Positions 45,292 to 56,972 of a stretch of DNA of 64,000 nucleotides are shown piece by piece. Each line of letters starts with the position of its first letter. The stretch's first letter is position 1. The stretch is from positions 25,232,008 through 25,296,007 of the forward strand of contig CM049313.1 in NCBI GenBank assembly GCA_026874595.1, in the 5' to 3' direction. Source of the stretch: Sipunculus nudus (taxonomy: Eukaryota; Annelida; Sipuncula; Golfingiida; Sipunculidae). The notes under the pieces were generated by a model. The model had not been told where the DNA came from. It did not search any database and saw only the letters and a program-made list of their open reading frames with translations. Made by a program: the position numbers and the translations under genes.

Positions 45292-47504
45292 TTTGCAATA
45301 ATATCGCAGTTTGGTAAATATTTTGTATAATTTTCCAATGTAAACTTCTCAGTCTAGCCTCACGTGTTGAACTGTATATATACAGTGTTGAACTGTATAT
45401 ATACATTTCCATATACTTTGCCGATCAAAGGTTCTACTAAATTTATTTTCCCAAAACAACTCAATCAGCTTCAAGTCTACACATATTCATATTTGACATA
45501 ATTAAACTGATTTTTGTATGTTTAATTTTTAGCTAAGGTGACTGAAAGTTGACATTCAGAGAGGTCCATGAAAAATCTCCTTGGAAACCTGAAATTAGGT
45601 CTCTGTTTCCCATTACCTCTGATCTATGGGGCTTCCAAAGTACCCCCCAAAATAATGGCAAATTTTATACAAAAGCTTAAGTATCTGAACAACTATTGCA
45701 TTGATCACCATAATTCTTTGCATGGATATTGATCATGGAATGTTTCATCAGTTTCTACAGTCTGGTGGGGCCACCTATATTTTTTCGAATTTTTATGTAT
45801 TTTTTCTCTATTTTTTTAGACTTTCAAAGATGTGGTCATCTGTTAACAGGGCACAAATTATAAACATTGGACTTATATTAGAAACTTTTAACTTGATATT
45901 TAGACTCCTTCAGACTAGTGGCGCCACCTGGATTTTTTTTTTCAAATTTTTTCCCATTTTTTTTCTCTAATTTTTATACCACCAGAGATGTCATCTGTTA
46001 ACAGGGCACAAATTGTAACCATTGGAACTAGAAACTTTTAAATTCACATCCAGGGAGGGCCAGGAAAAATCTCCATGGAAACCTGAAATAAGGTCTCTGT
46101 TATTCATAACCCCTGAGTTATTGGGCTCAACATACCCCCCCCCCCAGAATAATTATAAATATGATACAAAAGCTCCAGTATCTGAACAACTAATGCATTG
46201 ATCACCATGATTCTTTGCATGCATATTGATCATGTTTCATCAGTTCCTGCAGACTGGTTGCGCCACCTGGATTTTTTTCAAATTTTTACAAATTTTTCTC
46301 TTATTTTTGAGACCTTCAAAGATATGGTTGTCTGTGAACAGGAAACAAATGGTCAAAATTAGACCTAGAATCTTTAATTAACATCCAAGGAGGTGCATGA
46401 AAAATCTCCAAGGAAACTCGAAATAAGGTCTTTTTTACTCATATCCTCTTGAGCTATGGGGCTCAGAACCCCCCCCCCCCCCCCCAACTGCATAATTAAA
46501 CATTTGTTACATAAGCTCCAGTATCTGAACAACTAATGCATTGATCACCATGATTCTTTGCATGCATGTTGATCATGGAGTTTTCATCAGTTACTGCAGA
46601 CTAGTTGCGCCACCTGGATTTTGTTTTTCAATTTTTTTCTCAATTTGAGACCTTCAAAGATGTCTGTAAACAGGGCACAAATGGTTAAAATTGGACCTAG
46701 AATCTTCTCACTTGACATCCAAGGAGGTCCATGAAAAATCTCCATAAAAACTTGAAATTAGGTCGTTGTTATTCATACCCTCTTGAGCAATTAGGCTCAG
46801 AATCACCCCCCCCCCCCCCCCTCTGAATAATTAAAAATTTGTTACAAAAGCTCCAGTATCTGAACAACTAATAAATTGATCACCATGATTCTTTGCATGC
46901 GTATTCATTAATAGTGCGGCGGCTAATGGAAAAATTGTTCAAATTGTGATAAAAGTACCAATTTTGGTACAGTTATTGTATTGTACACTGGCTTTCGTTT
47001 AAGAAATAGTTCCACGAAATATTCATGGTATTTCAGGGGTGGATCCTGCAATTACTTAGGGGGTACCGATGAATAAATTAAATTATAGTGTTTGATCAAG
47101 ACCTTTATTTTGCAGCACATGGAATACAGAAGTCTGCTGATGCTCAAACTTTACTTTCAAGTGAAGTTAATTCAGATTAACAAGCGACCAGATTAATGGA
47201 GCAGGATGTAATAATTTTTCAAGTATTGTGCAGAACTAACGCGATTTAGCACGCCTTTGAATCTTGTTAACATGTATATATCGCAAACATGTTTCATGTA
47301 AATTATAACAAACGTAGGCTTACCATTAATTGAATAATTAACTAAATAAAGGGTATGGTGACAGCATGGATAATTACATGGATATAATTATAACTATTTA
47401 TGTTTGTCAATCAGCCTACTAAAGAGCAAGTTAATTATTTAGTAAAAATATTTCGGAACTCTGCCTGCCTACTTTTCCTGATCATATGGCTCTAGACCTA
47501 TTGA

Positions 47505-47845
47505 ATAACAGACCTGTCAGAATTCAAATATGGCCACCACAGCCCAATCGCCGATTTTCTTTCGCACGTGATAACTCAACTACAACTACATACTTCAGCT
47601 ACCCAAATTCTCAGGGATGATTGGTACATACAAGGGCTTCAGACCTATTGAATTACAGACTTGTCGGAATTTCCAATATGGCCACCAGATCATAATGGGA
47701 GATTTTCTTTCGCAGCAATATGTTTGATCTTTCTTAAATTCACAGGGATCATTGGTGCCTCCTGAGGGCTTCTGACCTATTGAAATACAGACATGCTCAA
47801 AATCAAATATGGCCAATAGACTACAGTCCGTGATTTTCTATTGAA
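47505..47845. repeat. Imperfect ~130-150-bp tandem repeat
   Basis: Three units contain AAATATGGCCA, a GATTTTCT(TTCG) segment, CAGGGATNATTGGT and GGGCTTC(A/T)GACCTATTGAA. They lie between the left TIR and the LINE remnant; function is unknown. Confidence 0.6.
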
Positions 47846-47999
47846 CACATTATTTTAGACATATCTGCTTTAATATTATTTGAACCAGTAGGATTTTTTT
47901 CCCTCATGCATATGGATAAAAACCTGTTTCTGTGTGTCATAGTTTTCAACTTTAACCTAATTTTCCCCCTTATGTAAACTAGTCCAGCACTAGCAGAAA

Positions 48000-49990
48000 T
48001 GCTAATGCAGAAATAGCAACATTGAATGCACATGGACTTAAGAACAGAATCAAATCAGTAGAAGTTAAAGAGTTGATAAATAATCACAGTATTGTATGTA
48101 TCATTGAGACATGGGCAACCACGGATGATGAATTTTCTGATGCATTCCACGTATACTATGGTTATGGAATAGTCAGGAAGAGTACAGCGAGAGGAGGGGT
48201 CTTAGTCTACGTGCAACAGAAATTAAAGGGTATGATGGTACCTTAATTAATGGAGATAAAGATTTGGCCATAGTTTGCTGCTATATTACACCTGCAGGTT
48301 CTTCATTCTATGTGGATGAAGAGGAAATAAATGGCATCAACAGGCTGGAAAATGTATTGGTAGTTACTTTAGCAGAATTTTATGAATTTAATTTATTCTC
48401 CTTGGTGATTTTAATGCTAGAACTGTAAATATAACAGATATACCAGGGACTTAATTACGTGTTTAACTCCTTTTGGTAGCAGTGTAGTTGATTATGTAAT
48501 TGTCAGTAGTTGTCTACTTCATAAGGTAAATGGATCCTGGGTATTATCAGATGATCCATCCGATCACTTTCCTTTAAGCTGTTTACTTAATATTATCAGA
48601 GCAAGGAAAGAGCTTTCGAATGAACACATATGCGATCTGACAAAATGGGTAAAATTTTATCAGATTGATGAAGATAAAATAAATATTTCAAAATCATTAG
48701 AACAAATAGAATGTGCGTTACTTTTCAACACATTTAATGAAACCTTAGAAACATATCCGGACAAAGCAATTAAGTGAGGCATTGGTTAGTATTTATCAAA
48801 ATATATCCTACAGAAATGAACAAAACTTTCGAGACATCATGAAACTGAAACAACCAAATTGGTGGGACAAAGAATGTGAATTTTGGGAAAATGAAAATAT
48901 ATATAGCTTTGAATAAGAATAAGTATAGATGTACAATATCAGATGGCGACTTAATTATTAACAAACAAAACAGAGGTTTAAAAAATTATGTGAAGAAAAG
49001 AAGGCAGTCATCTAAGCCTCAGAGGTGCATAAGGTGATAGGTGCAAAAGACACTGATTCCATGTGGAAAAACATGAGATCTTTAAATAAAAAGAAAATTG
49101 TTACAACAGAACCGGTACGTTGGTACAAACATTTTAAGAAACTTTTGAATTCATCAACACATGAAATTATTCAAGAGTTTAAGTCGTACACTGGAATATT
49201 TAAAAAAATGATACAGTGCTTGATGGACTCATAACACCATGTGAAGTACAGAAAGCCATAAATTGAATGAAAAGAGGAAAGGCCATAGGGCCTGACGGGA
49301 TAACGGTAGATATATTGAAAGATACATATATAGTCACATATCGTCTCATATATTACAATTATTTAATAGTGTATTAGGAAATGATTTTCCCAGTTTCTTG
49401 GAGCGAAGCATTTATTGTACCAATTCACAAAAAGGCTTCCACCATCGATCCTAAAAAAATTATAGAGGTATTTCATTACTTAATACCGTGGGTAAACTAT
49501 TTACAAAAATATTGGCAAACGGAATTCAAAATGATGTTGATCAAGCTGGATTTTAATGTGAAGCACAAGCTGGATATAGAAAAGGTTGCACATCAGTAGA
49601 CCGACCATACATCTTCTTTAATGGGGTGTGTGCAGGAATATTTAACAATAAAGAAAAGAAGGTTCTATTACACTTTTATTGATCTTTCAACTGCTTTTGA
49701 TAGTGTACAACATGATTTATTGTGGTATGTTTAATTTAAAACTGGGATAAAAGGGAAACTCTTACAGACACTTCAGTCAATATATAGTCAAATAAAATCA
49801 TGGCTTCTTACAGAGGAAGGATTGACAGATTATTTTAAATGTATTAACGGAACTGGACCAGGGTGCATGATGAGTCCCCTTCTGTTTTCTTTATTCATAG
49901 ATGAATTTTATGAACAAATTAATGAAACAGATTGTCATGGTATAAATATCAATGAATATTTGCCAAATTAATGATTTGATAATTGAAAAG
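48000..49990 (+). pseudogene. Broken non-LTR retrotransposon (endonuclease plus reverse transcriptase)
   Basis: Several frames together show an AP-endonuclease-like start (LNAHGLKNRIK, then CIIETW), the endonuclease motif SDHFPLSC (about 48558), and reverse transcriptase pieces. These are GKAIGPDG (about 49278), VPIHKKAS (about 49418), FIDLSTAFDSV (about 49675) and MMSPLLFSLFID (about 49868). The order is that of a LINE ORF2. Stops and frameshifts interrupt every domain, and the expected YADD catalytic motif after motif B is not intact. No 5' UTR, gag-like ORF or poly(A) tail is clear. The clade is not assigned. Confidence 0.75.
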
Positions 49991-50099
49991 GGAAGGTATA
50001 CGCAAATGGATAGAGTTTGTTGGTTTTCAAGATTTGTTTGTAGAAATAAAACTTTAAAACGCTGTTTAGTTGAACATTTACGATAACATTTTAAAAAAA

Positions 50100-50790
50100 T
50101 GTACCCTGATAATTAAATATGATCCGCCCCTGATAATTAAAAATGACCCCCCCCCCCTGGAAATTCAGGGGTTTATTTCAGTGCTCATATGGAAATGTCC
50201 CTAAGCTCATTCATACAAACGACAGATATTTTGCACTCAATAACATGTACGTGATTTTTAAGCACGGACCAACATACACATTGTATGATAAAATTTCATG
50301 TAATGTTTATACTGTGAACCCATACTACGTAAGTAGATACCCCCCCCCGCCTAACCCCTTCTCATTGCCCTCCCCCACCGTCTCTTATATTCATCAGAGG
50401 AGACATCGACGAGATGTGAATTGAGAATAGTGATTAAACCTTACTTTAAAACAGAAGATTTACGTCATATTTAACAATAAATTAACTCTAGTTAACTACA
50501 TGTCGTTGAATGGAAAATAGTCATCTTTTAATTACAAATATTTACATTAATGAGATCACAAAGATAATTTTACATTTCTCATGATGATTTTAATTAAATA
50601 TAACTAAATATTCCAAAATTTTACCCTATCTACAAGGAATGTATATGATGTAATGTAACTATGGTGATCTTCCGTGTATTTTTCATATAAATTTGAGTAC
50701 CCCAAATTTAACATAGGACCCGCCCCCGTTACACTGAGAAGATTTGGTGGAACTAATAAAAAAATGTAAATATATTATCCAAACTTCATC
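50100..50790. other. Non-coding interior of the TIR element
   Basis: Poly-C tracts near 50146 and 50341 and GATCCGCCCCTGATAATTAA near 50121 recall the GGATCC-type MITE ends elsewhere. No gene is seen. Confidence 0.35.
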
Positions 50791-51639
50791 TCCACCAAAT
50801 TTGGTACTTTTATCACAATCTGAACAATTCTTCTGTATTTTGCCGTTAACCGCTGCACTATAAGGACTTTTTCATCAGTTCCTGCAGACTGATGGTGCCA
50901 CCTTGATTTAAAAAGAAAATGTTATGCTTTCTTTTTCTCTATTTTTGAGACCTTCAAAGATGTAGTCGTCTGTTAACAGGGTAAAAATCGTAACCATTCC
51001 ACCTAGAATCTTCTTATTTAAAGTGCAGAGACGTCCATGAAAACATCTCCTTGGAAATCTGAAATTAAGACTCTATTTCCCATATCCTTTGAGCTATAAT
51101 GCTTGTAAGTACCCTTCAGTATAATTAAACATTTGATATAAAACCTCCAGTTTCTGAACAACTAATGAATTCATCACCATGATTCTTTGAATGCACATTC
51201 ATCATGGAGTGTTTGATCACTTCCTGCACACTGGTGGCACCACTTGGATAATTTTTTTTTTCAAATTTTTACGCATTAATTTGAGACCTTTAAAGATGCG
51301 GTTGTCTGTTATCAGGGCACAAATTGTAACCATTGCACCTAGAATCTTCTAACTTGACATCCAGGGAGGTCCATGAAAAATCACCTTGGAAACCTGAAAT
51401 TAAGTCTCTGTTACCCATATCTTCTGAGCTATGCTTAAGTTGAATGGGGATACCACCTACAAAATTTGCCATTGATAAAATTCCTTTTTTGAATGTTTTC
51501 CTAGTCAGCTGAGCAGCATGACCCCTGGGTCACTTGTTAATATGTCTATTCCGTTTATCTTAATCATATTACTTCCAGATGATTTTATTGACATATCTGT
51601 ACATAATGTTTGTATTATAGTATTTTTAAAGCATAATAT

Positions 51640-52330
51640 TCAAAGTAAAAATTAGCGGTTCCTTAACTTTTTCTTTCAGGTTATCATATTGTAGTAACTT
51701 TCCGTCTTCACTAAACACATCTTTAATATACAATACCCCTGCATTCACCAATTGTTGAAAATACAGTACTTTGCCTTTATATGCAACATTGTCATTACTT
51801 GATTCTCATACAAAATATGTTCAGTATCTTTACTATCTAATACACATTTCAGCACATTAATATAAAAAGAAGGCAAACCTAAAACCCTTATTTTTTGCTC
51901 AACATTTGTAAGTATTGTACTATAGAAAAAAATTACATTATTTGGTCCAATTGTTGCATCGATCATCTACTAATATGCAACCGCGTCCTCACATTATCAC
52001 TGTCAATTAACTTTTTTTTTATCTATTTTAAAATAACATTCTGTATATTTCTTAATTCAGGCACCTTTAAACCACCATATGGATACGTTTGCTTTCTAAC
52101 ATTTCTGTTTACTTTCTCTCTCCCTTACCCTGTACATTGCCAAACAAATTTTAATATCATTGTATTAATTTTTGTACAAAATATTCTGGTATAGGGAGAA
52201 CCATTAGTAAATGCAAAATTTTTAAGACCAAAAGGCTCTTAACCAGCACAATTTTACCATATATAGAAACAATCCGTCTATTCCATAAGGCAATAATGTT
52301 GAAACTTACTAGGGTTAGAAGCCTGGGATC
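51640..52330 (-). pseudogene. Minus-strand LINE remnant (ORF2 C-terminal region)
   Basis: On the minus strand, fragments in order read KIVLVKSLLVLK, KFVWQ, YGGLKVPELRN, then a longer stretch with LGLPSFYINVLKCVL and NNWVNAGVLYIKDVF. This order (region after the reverse transcriptase, GGL(K)(V/M)P, then a W-x-N-A-G block) is typical of the C-terminal part of ORF2 in L1/Tx1-like elements. It has stops and frameshifts and is dead. The RT catalytic core is missing. Confidence 0.6.
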
Positions 52331-54748
52331 TGTTTAACTGGAATAATGCCCTTTGAGTTCCGTATTTATCCCGTCTATAATGTGTTTGTGTGCCATACAC
52401 GTACACAGTAACCCCGAAGCTTATCCAAGGACAGAGGTTCACGTTGAATATGTTGCTTAACTATCTTTACAAGTACATTTGTACCATTAAATCCTTTAAA
52501 GGCAACCGTGATGTTTCTTGTTGAGTCACCTTTGACGTAAACACAATATGTTCCTGCGAAGAAACATTTGTGGTTTTGAAATAATCCAACTGCCAGCTCC
52601 CCATAATTTCCTTTTCAGCAAGACATCTTAACAGACATCTAAACACCAAAGACATCTAAATAGATATGAACGTGCCTATTTCTGTGACAGTTATGTTTTA
52701 TAGAGCACATGTTCGGTGATATTATTCGTGACAATAAGTACCTACTATATGGTCTACACTATATTGCAGAAGAATCAATCCAACTGCTTTGACTAATGCG
52801 TACCTCCAGATCAAGTTGTCAAAAGGCGGGCCCCACTTCTATCCTAATGGCAGTTGCCCACGCTGTATTGATGGCCAGCCAATATAACGCATGCGTGACT
52901 GTGTTAACATAAGAGAAAGAATATCGTAAAAAGGTACAGGGTTTCATCACTTGTGGGGCCATGCAAAAGAAAAAGCGACCATTAAGGTATATAGTCCCTT
53001 AACGATCCGTAGTGTCACATAGGAATGCAATGCACCAAGCCAGGATACAAACGATGACGCTGTTTTATCCGGAAATCTAAAAGGAAACATTATTACGGTT
53101 CAGAAGCTTTAGATGGTTCTCTCAGAGAAGTGTTTCGCGACTCTCATACGCGAGGAGTTGAGGGCCGAGTATCCCGAGCAACCAATGTTTCGTACCAGAA
53201 CGAGTATCAAGAGTGTCCCACATGCTGGAATGAGTGCAGCCGAGTCCGCTGTTCAGTGCAAGCTTTTACGAATTTACACAGTTCGAGCTAGTAAAAGTTC
53301 AGTACCACTTCAGAGCTACTCTTAACCAAGTGGGAGCATTAAATGACTAATTATTTAATTAGATTACTTCAGATTAGGATATTGGTGATATTGGCGGAGT
53401 TTCCTGGCAACACTAATGGCAAGTCTGACATGTTTTGTCTTGTTTAGAAAGTACCACATCTTTGCATTGCTAGTCAATCATTGTTGACATGCAAGAAGCA
53501 GCAAACCATGTAACAGGGCCCCTTATGGACGAGACCATGCTCGGTATAATCGGGCTACATAAACATTGTGCGAGTCTATGGCGAGTTGACGAGATTATGA
53601 CGAGATTGCAGATTAAAATACGAGTTTACTTAGGGTCACTGCGAATTTTCTATGTACCTCGAGTATATTACACGTCCAAAATGGTCGGATGTCAGCACCA
53701 GGTAATACCAGCTTTCACGAGCAATTCCAGACTGTTCCAAGAGTTCTTATCCCCTGTGCCTATCCTTCCGCCAAATGTCGTTTCTGCTCAAAACTAATCT
53801 CTTCCTGTTTGCACTGCATGGCGGACAGCTGCGACTACTTATCTCAACTGTTAGACTTTAAAGATCAAAATTTGTTCCATTTCTAGGAAACACCTGATTA
53901 CATTTCACATGTGCATGCTTGATAAAAATATTACCTATTCCGTGAAGTTCTTGCCACAAAAACACCCCTGGTTATGTAATTTGCCTTGAAACAATTCTTA
54001 TTCAACGTACTTGAACGGACTATATTACCCTTTCACTGTATTTATACCTACGCCATCTGTGTATTTAGAAGGCTCGGCGCATGGTGGGGGTCAGATTTTG
54101 ACGCCCATTACCGCTAAACAGCGGAGTCGAACTCTTGTGAGAAATGAAAGATGCGCATTTTGAGCGCGACTTATTGGCACCAATATTCACCCTGTGTACA
54201 TTTTCCATGCAGACGGAAACGCGCGCTTGTATGAAACTAACCCACTTTTATCCATAGGGTCAAGGAAGAGCTATAGGCAATGTAGTCAAACCGGACAGAG
54301 TTGCTCCCTCCAAAATTATAAAATATGGCGTATCCTTTTGCAGCACGTGAAGCGCAAACAGCAGAACAGACAGTATATACTTACAAATTTTAGGTTCACG
54401 TATGGTAAAAGGGGAAAAGTAATGAAAAGGCGAAAAGTCACGGAGTGTGTAATATGGTATAATTTGGGAGCTGCAGCTTGGCATGTAGTGAGAGGCACCA
54501 TGCATGCCTACTTTCAGTATGTCAGCAGGGAATCTGGAATTACTAAGGACGTATTTTTCGTTTGGCCAACTTTAATTTTGCAACGAACTGTAAAAGACGG
54601 GGAATCCTAGAGACGAGTAATCAATATATAGAGAATATCTTGGAGAAAAGACAATGGAGATTCCGTAGAAACGTACCCGGTTTCCCGCGCACATGGTTTA
54701 GCGCGTTCTTTCAGCGGGCATTTTTCCGCCTACTTGGAAAAGGGTTTT
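52331..54748. other. Apparently single-copy sequence, no supported gene
   Basis: This stretch lacks the window's repeat families and has a less AT-rich composition. Short ORFs occur: minus strand 52467-52655, plus strand 53113-53325, 53489-53797 and 54194-54610 (138 residues). None shows a domain I recognise, a convincing start, or splice sites joining them, so they may be chance. It could hold UTR, a lncRNA or an unrecognised gene. Confidence 0.3.
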
Positions 54749-56520
54749 TAGCTCAGCTGACTATAAGTCATCTGAGCTATAGTCGTGGTCCATTGTCCGT
54801 CGTCCGTCCGTCTGTCCGTCCGTCCGTCCGTAGATGTGGCACGTTTTGAAACCGTAAGACCTAGGAATCCAAAATTCAGCATAATGTTAGATGTCCCCAA
54901 GATCTCCTATCAAGCCGAAAACTGGGTCTTTGCGACTTTGTTCCTTTGAGAAATTAAGGAAAAACCTCAATTTTTTATTAAAATCCTATTTTCACACTTC
55001 AGGACTGCCTAATATCAAAACCACTCATCTGTTTTACCTCATATTTACCATAAATATTCCTCTATATAGTTCCTATGAACATGCCAGAAATTATGTCTGT
55101 ATTATTTAATTTAAAAAAGTTATGGGCCCAAACATAATGCATTTTGTAAAAAATCAGAAAAGATATTTGATCACTTAACACAAAAAATGTCAATGCTATG
55201 GACCTTTTTTCCAGTAATATAACTTTAATTAATCAAAATTAAATTGTATACCCAAAATTAGATGAAAATCTTTTAAATTTTTTAAAATATTAATAAAAAT
55301 AAAAAATTGGTACCTTAAATTTTGCCCAACTTTGACCATGGCACGTTTTTTTCCTGTAAGTACTGTGGATTTAATTTTCACAACATGTTTTTGTTAGCAT
55401 TTCAACTGTTAATACCAAAAATTTGAAACCAGTTGATCAAAAACTGTAGATTTTAATCAAGTTTTCAAGCACCATGTAACATATTGTTTACATCAAGCTA
55501 GTGTTATGCAGTTTGCAAGAGCTCAGCTCCCCAGCATCAGCTCTAAGTTCCTTAAATTCGGCATACAGTTAGATGTCTCCAAAATGCCCTACCATGCCAA
55601 GAATTTGGTCACTAGGACATTCGAGATATTAATGAAAAACTTCATTTTTCCATTAAAAACCCATTGTTACACTTCAAGACTGCCTAATATCAAAACCACT
55701 GATCTGACTTTAATCATAAATAATATACATATTTTTCATTCTCTATGCACATGCCAGAATGATGTCAGTATTGTGTAATTGTTTTAAGTTATGGGCCCAA
55801 ACATAATGCACTTTGTAAAAAATCAAGAAATATATTTACTCCCTTAACAAGAGCTTTGCTGAAGCTAGAGATTTTTTTGTCAGGGATGTAACATTATTTA
55901 ATCAAGATTCAATTGAATACCCAAAATTAGTTCTGAATTTTTCAAATTTTATTTAGTATAAATATAAAATTAGTACCTTAAATTTTGCCCAACTGTGACC
56001 ATGGCACGTTTGTTTCCCGTGAGCACTGTTGATATAATTTTCATATCATGCACACATAAGCATGAAAATATATGAATACTCATGCAAATACTTTTTAAAT
56101 GTATTCATGAATGCATTCATGAATATATTCTTTAATATTATTTCAATAATCGTATCAGTTATATTTCATTTTAAAAAATCATATGATTCTCTTATTATTT
56201 TTAATAAAAATTATATTTGGGACAATATTTGTATTTTTTTTAATAAATAGTTAAACTCTTATATTATATGTTTTGCTTATAAGTTATATGGCCAAGTCAA
56301 AATCTGTGTGACAGTAGTACTCCATTTGTTAATAAAATAAATGAAATCAATCCTCTTCCCTGTCTCCAAAGGTAGTATCAAAATCATACATAAGCTAAAC
56401 AACAACAACTCATAATACAGCTTATATTTATTACCACACAAAACCAGCATGTGCCTCATTTCTAAATAATATTTTTTTATCATATATAACAGCTGAGCGT
56501 CGTGACCCATAGGTCCCTTG
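54749..56520 (+). mobile_element. Family A element, copy 5
   Basis: The most complete-looking family A copy. The left stem-loop is TAGCTCAGCTGACTATAAGT...CATCTGAGCTATAG, then (CCGT) repeats at 54797-54832. Two cores follow (GTTAGATGTCCCCAAGATC at 54887 and a variant at 55569). The right end is CAGCTGAGCGTCGTGACC, GGTCC and CTTG before a T-run. Compared with 735-4733 it lacks the D insertion and about 0.8 kb of internal sequence. Confidence 0.8.
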
Positions 56521-56765
56521 TTTTTTTTTTTTCGAGAAGGTACACATGATTTATATTGGTGAGTGTAAATAAAGTTTCCTGGAAAATCCATTTTCCATGC
56601 ATGCGGAGAAAATTGCAGTATTTCTCTGTGCTCGTTTCCGCCTACGAAAAATCACTCTAGTGTAAACCATGTTTATCGTTTCCATGGCCGCAAAATCGCC
56701 AGCTGAATTATGCATTTCTGAGGAACAAGGGCGTGATGTAAGCCTACTTGAATGTTATAACAACA

Positions 56766-56972
56766 GAAGCGGATCCGGGGGGGGGGGGTCCCCTTTTTTC
56801 ACCCGAAGCAACCTTTTTTAAAGGGTTTTAGTCGAAATTTTGCGGCCTGGACCCCCCCCCCCCCCCTTTTCCGGACATGATGACCTTTTTTTTTTAGGAT
56901 TTTCATTAGTCCTCCTGGGTTGGACCCCCCCCCCCCCCCTCCTCTTTTCCTCAATTCTGGATCCGCCCCTGA
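56766..56972. mobile_element. GGATCC-ended inverted-repeat element with long C/G tracts
   Basis: Left GAAGCGGATCCGGGG and right CTGGATCCGCCCCTG form imperfect inverted ends like those at 27736-27842. Inside are a run of Gs (about 56778-56789) and two long C-runs (about 56851-56867 and 56925-56939). Confidence 0.5.

Larger units (their letters stand above)
46912..50860. mobile_element. ~3.95-kb TIR element with TAA target duplication
   Basis: The left end TAGTGCGGCGGCTAATGG, then GTTCAAATTGTGATAAAAGT, is matched in inverted form at the right end (CCGTTAACCGCTGCACTA preceded by ACTTTTATCACAATCTGAAC). The imperfect TIR is about 60-75 bp. Both ends are flanked by TAA (46909-46911 and 50861-50863). 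Removing the element and one TAA restores the B core to the expected length. A 3-bp TAA duplication is typical of PIF/Harbinger elements, but no transposase is seen. The interior has a broken non-LTR retrotransposon and a tandem repeat at 47505-47845. Confidence 0.65.
45530..51536 (+). mobile_element. Family B element, copy 5 (interrupted by a TIR element)
   Basis: The left end is diverged (TAGCTAAGGTGACTGAAAGT). Core units with TTGATCACCATGATTCTTTG and poly-C tracts of varying length (about 46135, 46469 and 46806) follow. The array is broken at 46908 and resumes at 50864 in the same core position. The right end is AGTCAGCTGAGCAGCATGACC ... CTTG. Confidence 0.7.

Noticed and set aside
45370-45405. 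Near-perfect GTTGAACTGTATATATACA duplication as a regulatory element
   Set aside because: A 20-bp tandem copy in AT-rich sequence with no gene nearby; too little to assign a role.
54194-54610. 138-residue ORF as a real gene
   Set aside because: No recognisable domain, no clear start context or splice partners; kept only as part of an unassigned region.
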